From contig MUCP01000017.1 in NCBI GenBank assembly GCA_002816875.1, positions 1 to 64,000 on the forward strand: a DNA stretch of 64,000 bases, in the 5' to 3' direction. Made by a program: the position numbers and the translations under genes. The stretch comes from SAR202 cluster bacterium Io17-Chloro-G2 (GTDB lineage: Bacteria > Chloroflexota > Dehalococcoidia > Lucifugimonadales > UBA3495). Below the pieces are notes generated by a model. The model was not told where the DNA came from. It was given only the letters and a program-made list of their open reading frames with translations, and did no database searches. Of the stretch, positions 56,428 through 64,000 are shown in pieces (position 1 is the first letter of the stretch; every line of letters begins with the position of its first letter).

Positions 56428-56967
56428 TTAGCTACCAGTCAATACGCCAACCACCAGTGGCGCAAGCTCTTCCGCTCGTTGGCGGATCTGCTCTCGGTTC
56501 AGGTTTTCGATAGGATGGGGAGTGAAGATGGTGGGATAGTCTGGGGCGCCCCACATCTTGGCCATTCCCTGGGCCGTGGGAACGAACCTGTCGGTGCAAA
56601 TGGTGGCGGAAGGGATACCTGAGTTCTCTACGTGGATTCCGTCGTGCACACTGCACGCACTGCAGGAGCCTCAATCGCCAATGGCGATGATCACTGAATC
56701 GCACTCCTGAGCCAACTCCGCGATCGCCTTCGGATCGGCGGCTCGGGAGGCGCTGGGCTTGCGGTGCCACTTTACGTCAGAGATCTCGTAACGGGTCCGC
56801 AGCAGGTCAACCAACTCTTCCAGCAAGGCGTCGGCGTTGCGCTTGCTGTCGTCGATGATACCCAGCCTGGTTCCCGCCAACGTGGGGAGCCGGGGAGCGC
56901 CGTCGAATGGCGCAACGATGGCCTGGGTCGTTGGGTTGACTAAGACGTGCTCATTGCTCTGTGTCAT
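56428..56967 (-). CDS. UGSC-family selenoprotein (in-frame UGA read as Sec)
   Basis: ORFs 56671..57057 and 56428..56649 share a frame and are separated by one TGA at 56671-56673: ...ECDSVIIAIGD-U-GSCSACSVHDGIHVENSGIPSATICTDRFVPTAQGMAKMWGAPDYPTIFTPHPIENL. Confidence 0.85.
56643..56657 (-). promoter_or_regulatory. bacterial SECIS-like hairpin downstream of the UGA
   Basis: Minus strand TGA-GGCTCCTGCAGTG-CGTGCA-GTG-TGCACG: 6-bp perfect stem, G first in the apical loop, loop about 20 nt after the UGA. Confidence 0.65.
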
Positions 56968-57088
56968 TTTCCAGGTTCCCTCCTGAACCAGACCTGACGG
57001 TGATGTTGGCCTGGCGGGGTGTTGAGTGATTGTCGCAATCCTGCCCGATAAATGCAACGTGGGCTAAAGGCAAGATCGATTTAAACCA

Positions 57089-57694
57089 TTATAGCGGGTA
57101 GTCAAAGCGCGAGAACTCTCCGTATTTACCGGTACATTCGAAGGACATGCCTTCCGCGATCAGTCGATGGGCCGCCGTGCTGCACATCTCTTGGACCTTG
57201 GACGTGAATCCCGTGGGCTTCTCCAGTGTGGCTGCCTCCACGTCGCCGGTCACAGGATTGATTATGGGCGTCAAGCTTAGCTCCAGGATCCCCGGCACTT
57301 CCAGTCTGCTGTTCAACCCGTCCAGATGCAGGTTGAATGGCGCGTAACGGAAGCCCAAAAAGTTGGAACTGAGATCGTGGAAGACGCCGAAGGGAGGAAT
57401 CTTAACCAGCAACTCCTCGATGGCCGGCCTCCGGCCCGCCGGTACTTTCTCATCCACCAGTACCAGCGCGGTCCCATTGCCTTCGTGCACCGGGCCGGGA
57501 AAGGAACTTATCTGGCAAAATGTGGAGCCGTCCAGCGTGGTCCCTTCGTAGTGGCCGGTTTCCACGTGCCAGACGTAACTACCTTCGCATTTGACATAAG
57601 TAGGAGGCGCCTCGAAGTTGCAGGGGCAACCCCAATCACAGTTACACCCGCCGAGAAGTTGACCTTTTAGCTGGTAGTTGGCCTGTCGGGACAC
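57089..57694 (-). CDS. DUF1326 domain-containing protein
   Basis: YQLKGQLLGGCNCDWGCPCNFEAPPTYVKCEGSYVWHVETGHYEGTTLDG... Confidence 0.88.
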   Translation of the reverse strand: MSRQANYQLKGQLLGGCNCDWGCPCNFEAPPTYVKCEGSYVWHVETGHYEGTTLDGSTFCQISSFPGPVHEGNGTALVLVDEKVPAGRRPAIEELLVKIPPFGVFHDLSSNFLGFRYAPFNLHLDGLNSRLEVPGILELSLTPIINPVTGDVEAATLEKPTGFTSKVQEMCSTAAHRLIAEGMSFECTGKYGEFSRFDYPL

Positions 57695-57727
57695 CGGGCA
57701 CTCCGGTAGCGATTGTCTTTTTGGTGG

Positions 57728-58786
57728 CTATTTGACTTCCCTGGTGACTGCCGTCGAACCCACTTTGGGGCCCCAACTGGGAATCACCGACGACATGTTG
57801 GATTCCTCGCCGCCCGCGAATACCAGAAGAATGTCCTGGGGTTCCGGAATCAATGAGACGAAGGTTTCCGCATCTCCCGCATTGGGGTCTCCCGGAAAGA
57901 CCTGCGCCTCTTTCAAGTCGGCCACCGAACGGCGTATCCGGGAGTGAAGGTGCTCCCGAACCTGATCCTTGGTCCAATCCTGCCAGAGGTTGCTATTGCC
58001 AGCAACGGTCACCACGATCTGGCCCTGCCGCAGCCCGGCGGACCGGTCACCCACGGACCCGGAGGTGGACATGCTGGTGCCTAACGATGAAGCAACGTCG
58101 GCGATGGCGTGGAGTATGGCCTTGGGATGCCCGGTGGCCCGCACCTGCCGGGGACTTTCAGCGGCGAAAACCGTCACCGCGCTCTGGTCTGGAGCGAAGC
58201 CCCGGTCAACGTGGAGGGGTGTCCAGTGGGTTTCGGTCTCCGCCTCGGCAATGCAGTAGCTGTATTTGCCGGGATGTCCGATGACGCTACGGTCGAACAA
58301 GCCCGGCACGGCGGCGCAGGCGTTCATCAAGATCAGGCGGATGGCCCGGCCGATGGTGGCGTTGGCCCGGTTGCCAGGGCCGAATAGGTTGTTGCGGGAA
58401 TTGATGTTCAGCCGCCGGGCCACCGGCCCGTTGACCATCACCAGCACGGCGGCGCCTCCCATGCTGGAAGACGGGCCCACCAGGTTAAATACGGGGTCAA
58501 GCATGGCCTGTGTAGCTGCCAAGACCACGGGCAGGTATTCGGGCAAACACCCCGCCATGACGGCGTTGGCCGCCACCTTGCCGGCGGTGATCTGGCGGCG
58601 GCGTTCCGGGATTTCCCCCACGGCATCAGAGCCGGCCAACCCCGCTAAATCCAAAAACTGGGCCACCCTGGCCTGGGTGGGAGGCACCACAGGAAGACCG
58701 TCGGTCCAACCCAGTTCATAGCACTTTTCGATGGCTTCCAGGGAATCGTCCCATTGGACGGTGGTGGTTTCGCCCAAGTCACTCAT
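57728..58786 (-). CDS. conserved-looking protein of unknown function, candidate partner of the UGSC selenoprotein
   Basis: 352 aa, EAIEKCYELGWTDGLPVVPPTQARVAQFL...GPSSSMGGAAVLVMVNGPVARRLNINSRNNLFGPGNRANATIGRAIRLILMNACAAVPGLFDRSVIGHPGKYSYCIAE. Confidence 0.78.
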   Translation of the reverse strand: MSDLGETTTVQWDDSLEAIEKCYELGWTDGLPVVPPTQARVAQFLDLAGLAGSDAVGEIPERRRQITAGKVAANAVMAGCLPEYLPVVLAATQAMLDPVFNLVGPSSSMGGAAVLVMVNGPVARRLNINSRNNLFGPGNRANATIGRAIRLILMNACAAVPGLFDRSVIGHPGKYSYCIAEAETETHWTPLHVDRGFAPDQSAVTVFAAESPRQVRATGHPKAILHAIADVASSLGTSMSTSGSVGDRSAGLRQGQIVVTVAGNSNLWQDWTKDQVREHLHSRIRRSVADLKEAQVFPGDPNAGDAETFVSLIPEPQDILLVFAGGEESNMSSVIPSWGPKVGSTAVTREVK

Positions 58787-58940
58787 AAGGCGGTCAGCCC
58801 TCAGCTTTCAGCGGTCGGCTTTTGGGCCATTAAAGGACAACGTCTGCACCCGCCTGAGCATTCGATTGGATAAGATCGCTGCGATCAGAGAGTCACAACG
58901 GCCAGCTGTCATCTAACGGCTGACCGTCGATCGCCCTGTT

Positions 58941-59885
58941 CTACCACTGCCGCGCGTATTTGGAGAGGCTGCGCAGTTCCCTGGGCGGGTCCATGTGCGA
59001 ACCGCGGATAGTGTAGGACACCTCACCCACGTATAGGTCGCCCTTGGAGTCCACGGCGATGCCGTGGGGGGCGATGAACTCACCGGAACCTTCGCCTTCT
59101 TCCTGTGCTCCAAACATGCAGACCCGGTTGCCATTCAGGTCGTAGACCGTGACCCGGTGCCCCAGGCCCGGCGCGCCGCCGGGAGGTCCTATGCCGTTGA
59201 GCTCGCCAACGTAGATGTGGTCTTGCCAAAGCACCATGGAGTCGGGCCGGTGGATGTTGTTCCACATGGTGATGAAGTTGCCCCTGGCGTCGAAGATCTG
59301 GATGCGGTGGGCTTCCCGGTCAACTACGTAGACTCTGTCGTTGCTGTCGACGGCGATGTTGTGGGGCCGCATGAACTGCCCGGCGTCGATTCCCGACTCG
59401 CCCCAAGAGAACTTGTAGTCTCCCGTTCCCGAATAGCAATGCACCCGGGAGTTGCCGTACCCGTCAGAGATATAAACGTCGCCGTTGCTGGGCATGATGG
59501 CCGCCGAAGTTGGGCGGTTGAAAGGCTGGCCGCTCCAGATGGGGGCCGGGTGGTTGCGCTCGCCGATCTCCATCAGCTTGTCGCCTTCCCGGTTGAACTT
59601 TTGGATCGTGTGGATGCCGTCGTCGGCGGCCAGGATGGAGTCGTCGTAGGCGATGTACAGGCCGTGGGTCCGGTTGCTGAAATCGCCTTCGCCAAAGCTG
59701 CGGATGTAATTGCCGTCCCGGTCGAACACGATGATGGGGTGTTCTCCCCGGGTCAGCACGTAGACGTTGTCCTGGGAGTCCACCGCCACGCCGGGGCATT
59801 CCAAAAATTTCATATCAGCGGGCAGTTTGGCCCAATCGTCAACATGGGTGTAGAGAAAATTTCCCTCGCCGTAACTGTCAGCCAT
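58941..59885 (-). CDS. NHL-repeat beta-propeller protein (PAL-like)
   Basis: Repeated GVAVDSQDNVYVLTRGEHPIIVFDRDGNYIRSFGEG / NIAVDSNDRVYVVDREAHRIQIFDARGNFI / GIAVDSKGDLYVGEV. Confidence 0.9.
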   Translation of the reverse strand: MADSYGEGNFLYTHVDDWAKLPADMKFLECPGVAVDSQDNVYVLTRGEHPIIVFDRDGNYIRSFGEGDFSNRTHGLYIAYDDSILAADDGIHTIQKFNREGDKLMEIGERNHPAPIWSGQPFNRPTSAAIMPSNGDVYISDGYGNSRVHCYSGTGDYKFSWGESGIDAGQFMRPHNIAVDSNDRVYVVDREAHRIQIFDARGNFITMWNNIHRPDSMVLWQDHIYVGELNGIGPPGGAPGLGHRVTVYDLNGNRVCMFGAQEEGEGSGEFIAPHGIAVDSKGDLYVGEVSYTIRGSHMDPPRELRSLSKYARQW

Positions 59886-60035
59886 GTCATTTACCTCTCA
59901 TTTGTATGTGGGGCATGCGAGACCTTTTTGGATAAGCAAGGGTAATCCTAGAGTCTCACCAAACAGGTGTCAATGGGATGGGATTGAGGCCGATTCGCCG
60001 GGCGTCCGGCTGACCACGAACAAGACCAACAACAA

Positions 60036-60143
60036 CCGCTGGTCCTGAGCTTGTCGAAGGATAGTCCACGTTCGGTAGAGGTCGCTAACATTTGAAGTTC
60101 ACTCAGGCCCCGGACCGTGGTTCGACAAGCTCACCATGAGCGG
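60036..60143. repeat. REPIN-like inverted pair (108 bp)
   Basis: CCGCTGGTCCTGAGCTTGTCGAAGG (60036-60060) and GGTTCGACAAGCTCACCATGAGCGG (60119-60143). Confidence 0.78.
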
Positions 60144-60203
60144 TGTTGGTTCAAGCGGCCTGAGTGATCGAGTGACTCCGTTTCCATGGGGTGGAACGAT
60201 AAC

Positions 60204-61802
60204 CTACTCCAACACCGCTCTCCCTTCGCCTTTGATGTAGTCGGCGGTGCGCAGGGCCAGCGCTTGGATGGTGGTGGTTGGGTTGACACAGGCTCCGGTC
60301 ACGAAGATGCTGCCGTCGATGATGAACAGGTTGGGCACATCATGGGCGCGCCCCCAGCGGTCCACCACCGATTTTGCCGGGTCGTCGCCCATGCGGGCGG
60401 TGCCCAGCAGGTGCCAGCCCGCGTTTCGGCGCAGGTGGGAAGAAAGCACTCGCTTCGCTCCGGCGGCCTCCAGGACCTCGGTGCCCCGATCCACCGCATG
60501 ATCCAGCATCCGGTTGGTGTTGTCGCTGACAGTGTAATTGATCTTGGGGGCAGGGATGCCGTTGCTGTCAGTCAGCTCTGGGTCCAGGGTGACCCGGTTG
60601 TGCTCTTCGGGCAGGTCTTCGGTCATGATGGTGAGCCCCACCGCCCGGCCGAACCGCTCCTTGAATTCCTGGTGGTGGCCCGATCCCCAGGGCACACGCA
60701 ACCCCAGCAAGCCCCCTAGGGCAGTGCCCAGGGGAGCTTCCGCGGCGCCCAAAACTTGCAGGTCGTATCCCCGCACAAAGTCGTTGTTTGGGTTTGTCTC
60801 GTAAAACTCCTGGCTCAGCATGGTGCTGCCCCGGGGATTTCCCGCCTCGGTGCCCAACCATTCGTCGAATACGCCGACCACGACCCCGCAGGGATGGTGC
60901 ATCAGGTTTTTGCCCACCAGTCCGCTGCTGTTCGCCAGCCCATCGGGAAACTGGGAAGAGGTGGAGTTGAGCAAGAGCCGGGCTGTTCCCACGCCGTTGC
61001 AGGCCAGCACCACCACCTTGGCCCGCTGCTCTCTGAGCTGTCCCTGGTTGTCATAATATAGAGCGCCGGTGGCATTTCCGGCGGCGTCGATAATAACTTC
61101 CCTCACCCTGGCGTGGGTCTTCAATTTGGCGCCCATGGTCAGTGCCTTGGGCCAATAGTTCAGATCGGCGCTCGCCATGGAGCGCAGGAACCCGCCGGTG
61201 TCCGGCGGGCGGCCATCGAAGGGCACCGAGGATATGGCAGTGTCCGAAGCCCACCAATGCCAGCCGAGTTTGTCGAACCCTTTGGCCATGGCTTGGCCGG
61301 CGGGGCGGATGGACAACGGAGGGCAGGGACGGTCGGTCTTGGGCGGATAGGCCGGGTCTCCCTTAAGTCCCGATACGCCGATCATGCGGTCGTTGAGGTC
61401 GTAGTAGGGCTCCAATTCCTCGTAGGTCAATGGCCAGTCGTCGGCCACATTATCGAGGGTCTTGACCCGGAAATCCGACGGGTGAAAGCGGGGGAAATGG
61501 GAACCCCAGTGGATCAGGCTGCCGCCAACGGCGTTGTACATCAGCGGGGCGATGGGGGTATCTTTGCCGTTGACCGGGTAATCTTCGGGCAGCCGCCGGA
61601 CGCTGGGGTCGGGGTGGAAGTCGGTCTGCAAGTGCAGTTGGGCGTCTGGCTCGCTGATTGGGAAGAGGTTGGCAGGCGCCCATCCGCCTTGTTCCAAGCA
61701 CACCACATTGATTCCCGCGTCGGCCAAGCTCCAGGCAAAAGCGCCTCCAGAGGCCCCGGCTCCTATCAGTAGCACATCGGCAACGTCGTTTTCATTCGGC
61801 AT
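60204..61802 (-). CDS. GMC family oxidoreductase
   Basis: DVLLIGAGASGGAFAWSLADAGINVVCLEQGG...LLGTARMGDDPAKSVVDRWGRAHDVPNLFIIDGSIFVTGACVNPTTTIQALALRTADYI. Confidence 0.93.
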   Translation of the reverse strand: MPNENDVADVLLIGAGASGGAFAWSLADAGINVVCLEQGGWAPANLFPISEPDAQLHLQTDFHPDPSVRRLPEDYPVNGKDTPIAPLMYNAVGGSLIHWGSHFPRFHPSDFRVKTLDNVADDWPLTYEELEPYYDLNDRMIGVSGLKGDPAYPPKTDRPCPPLSIRPAGQAMAKGFDKLGWHWWASDTAISSVPFDGRPPDTGGFLRSMASADLNYWPKALTMGAKLKTHARVREVIIDAAGNATGALYYDNQGQLREQRAKVVVLACNGVGTARLLLNSTSSQFPDGLANSSGLVGKNLMHHPCGVVVGVFDEWLGTEAGNPRGSTMLSQEFYETNPNNDFVRGYDLQVLGAAEAPLGTALGGLLGLRVPWGSGHHQEFKERFGRAVGLTIMTEDLPEEHNRVTLDPELTDSNGIPAPKINYTVSDNTNRMLDHAVDRGTEVLEAAGAKRVLSSHLRRNAGWHLLGTARMGDDPAKSVVDRWGRAHDVPNLFIIDGSIFVTGACVNPTTTIQALALRTADYIKGEGRAVLE

Positions 61803-62007
61803 ACTTGCTCCAAACCATCATTGTCATTCTCTGTCCCTAATAGCTAAGGGCGTGAATTTACTAAACGGCGCCGTTAAAGCAGTCTGTCGCTGCGGCTGGG
61901 TCAGAATGACACGAACGTTGGTACATGCCGGCTCAGCCCGACATACAGACCGCAGCAATGAGATCCCTGGGGCGAGGATGGTCCTCAGGTCAGGTCATGG
62001 CTGGGAC

Positions 62008-63204
62008 TTACTTTCGCTCGAAAACCGCCGCCACGCCCTGTCCGCCGCCTACGCACATGGTTTCTAGACCCCATTGGACGTCCCGGCGGTCCATCTCATA
62101 TAGCAGGGTGGTCAAGATTCTAGCGCCGGTGGCGGCGATGGGATGACCCAGGGATATCCCTGAGCCGTTGACGTTTAACTTGTCTTCGTTGGGCAATTTC
62201 CACTCGCGAAGCACCGACAGCACCTGAGCCGCAAAAGCCTCGTTCAACTCGATCAGGTCCATGTCTTGTAGAGACATGTTGACCTTGCCCATGGCCTTGT
62301 TCACCGCCGCCACGGGGCCGATGCCCATGTAGGCGGGATGGCAGCCGGTCACCGCCCAACCTCTGAGATAACCCATCGCCGTGAGACCCAGTTCTTCCAG
62401 CTTGTCTTCGGCCACCACCATGACGACCGACGCGGCGTCGTTTTGGCTGCTGGCGTTGCCGGCGGTCACGGTGCCGTCGCTCATTATCGGTCGAAGCCGG
62501 CCCAAAGCTTCCATCGAGCTATCGCCTCGGGGCCCTTCGTCTTTATCGAAGTTCACCGGATCACCTCTTCGCTGAGGGACGGGCACCGCAACTATCTGCG
62601 AGTCGAATTTACCCGATTCCGCCGCGGCCACCGCCCGTTGATGGCTCCTCAGGGAATATTCGTCCTGCTCTTCCCGGGAAACCTCGTATTGCTTGGCCAG
62701 GTTTTCCGCCGTTCCAATCATTCCCTCAATTACCCCGAAACGGTCTTCGGGGGCTATGGTTTCACGGGCACGGGCCAGCCGGTCGTGGAGGGTTACCGAA
62801 CCGAACCGCGCGCCCCAGCGGGACTCGTTACTATAGAATTCGGCGTTGCTCATGCTCTCCACGCCACCGGCAATGACCACGTCGGCGTTTTCCGTCTGGA
62901 CCAGCATGGCGGCATTCAAGATGGCTTGCAGACCAGAGGAACACCGCCGGTCTAATTGATACCCAGGGACCTCGATAGGCAAGCCCGCTTTCAATGAAGC
63001 CAGGCGCCCCATGGCTGGATTTTCTCCACTTGGATAGCCGTGGCCCAATATAACGTCGTCCACCAGGGCGGGGTCCAGGCCCGTGCGTTCCAACACCTCT
63101 TTTATGACCAGGCTGCCCAGGTCGGCGGCGGACACACTCTGCAAAGTGCCGCCGAAATTACCAACGGCGGTACGTACTGGTGAAACGATGGCTACTCCAC
63201 GCAT
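62008..63204 (-). CDS. thiolase family protein (acetyl-CoA acetyltransferase)
   Basis: VAIVSPVRTAVGNFGGTL...DRRCSSGLQAILNAAMLVQTENADVVIAGGVESMSNAEFY...GSGISLGHPIAATGARILTTLLYEM...TMCVGGGQGVAAVFER. Confidence 0.95.
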   Translation of the reverse strand: MRGVAIVSPVRTAVGNFGGTLQSVSAADLGSLVIKEVLERTGLDPALVDDVILGHGYPSGENPAMGRLASLKAGLPIEVPGYQLDRRCSSGLQAILNAAMLVQTENADVVIAGGVESMSNAEFYSNESRWGARFGSVTLHDRLARARETIAPEDRFGVIEGMIGTAENLAKQYEVSREEQDEYSLRSHQRAVAAAESGKFDSQIVAVPVPQRRGDPVNFDKDEGPRGDSSMEALGRLRPIMSDGTVTAGNASSQNDAASVVMVVAEDKLEELGLTAMGYLRGWAVTGCHPAYMGIGPVAAVNKAMGKVNMSLQDMDLIELNEAFAAQVLSVLREWKLPNEDKLNVNGSGISLGHPIAATGARILTTLLYEMDRRDVQWGLETMCVGGGQGVAAVFERK

Positions 63205-63438
63205 TGAAAGCTCCTCGGGCCCATAAACCAAAGGCGGCCCGTTCCCTTAGGATTTCGCTCTTGGGTCAACAGCGGTCATCATACCCTTTGAGCCCGAATG
63301 TGTCGATTGGGAGACGCCCTGGATATTAAAAAAAGTACGTGCTAGTTTCAAATGGACCCTGAAATTATTAAGGGTTCCCTCTGGGGATCACCTTCGGGTT
63401 TAGGCACGGGAACCGGTGATGGGAATGGGGAGTCGGGT

Positions 63439-64000
63439 ATGAGAATTCGGCGCGCTGCATTCGCGATTTTGGCCGCGGTGATGGCGGTCTTGGGCTTGGC
63501 GACCTACGTCTTGGCCGCCCCAGCCTTTCAGAGCGGACCTGGCGTCACCGTCACCCCCAGTGAGGTCTATACCGGCGATTCTATTGAGATCGCCATCGAC
63601 GGCCTGCCACCTTCCTATTACATACAAGGTGGTTGGGTGACCCTGGCTGGGACGCGCCTTTCCGTTCCGGGGGTGCTTGGCGCCGCAGGCACTCAGCCCG
63701 TTACCAACGATTCTGGTGAAGTCAGCTTCAACACCAAGATCCCTCTGGAAGTGCCTTACGGCTCCCACGATCTGGTGGTGAGAAACTTGCCTGTGGGAGG
63801 AGACCGCACCGCCACCGTAACCGTGTTGGCCGCGGAGATCACCCTTTCCTCCACTTCTGCTTCCCCCAATGAGACCGTTACCCTGAGGGGGTTGGGTTTT
63901 AGCCCCTCCACCAGCCTCGGGGGTAACGGTCCATTGGGGGTCCATCAAATCACCGGCGAGGGCAAAAGCGGCATCACGATAAACGGCAAATTGCTTGAAG
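63439..64000 (+). CDS. secreted IPT/TIG- or Ig-like domain protein, truncated by window end
   Basis: Signal peptide MRIRRAAFAILAAVMAVLGLATYVLAAP, then GVTVTPSEVYTGDSIEIAIDGLPPSYY...AAEITLSSTSASPNETVTLRGLGFSPST. Confidence 0.75.
   Translation, partial: MRIRRAAFAILAAVMAVLGLATYVLAAPAFQSGPGVTVTPSEVYTGDSIEIAIDGLPPSYYIQGGWVTLAGTRLSVPGVLGAAGTQPVTNDSGEVSFNTKIPLEVPYGSHDLVVRNLPVGGDRTATVTVLAAEITLSSTSASPNETVTLRGLGFSPSTSLGGNGPLGVHQITGEGKSGITINGKLLE

Noticed and set aside
56428-57057. Interpretation as a frameshifted or nonsense pseudogene
   Set aside because: Only one stop, it is UGA at the exact UGSC motif, the downstream frame is intact, and a SECIS-like hairpin follows; recoding is the better explanation.
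59064-61772. Long plus-strand ORFs (59064..59945, 60186..60719, 61113..61772)
   Set aside because: Antisense to the NHL-repeat and GMC oxidoreductase genes, which have clear family motifs.

Overview
This 64 kb window is a gene-dense, GC-rich bacterial chromosome segment. Gene content (two LLM-class flavin monooxygenases, three CaiB/BaiF CoA-transferases, a DUF5671 repeat protein, a SARP/BTAD regulator, a UGSC selenoprotein) suggests a Chloroflexota/Dehalococcoidia (SAR202-like) lineage; that placement is inference. Main blocks: cinA, lhgO, and a MaoC-plsX-fabG fatty-acid cluster; a pyrimidine operon pyrR-pyrB-pyrC-carA-(ORF)-carB preceded by a clear PyrR-type attenuator; vapBC; pyrF, sfsA and an EndoIII-like gene; MMPL, gdh and ggt; and many SDR/CoA-transferase/oxidoreductase catabolic genes. 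I saw no rRNA, tRNA, CRISPR array, prophage or transposase. The most interesting signals are: (1) a UGSC-family selenoprotein split by an in-frame UGA with a bacterial SECIS-like hairpin, in a compact cluster with a DUF1326 protein and a 352-aa partner; (2) a lower-GC-looking gene that appears to fuse a PqqD/RRE-like N-terminus to an EpiD-like HFCD flavoprotein; (3) a family of ~109-bp REPIN-like inverted repeats, including one copy amplified as a ~238-bp tandem array; (4) the pyr attenuator; (5) a MITE-like element with 19-bp perfect inverted repeats next to a hicB-like pseudogene. All calls come from reading the sequence and supplied ORFs; no searches were run.
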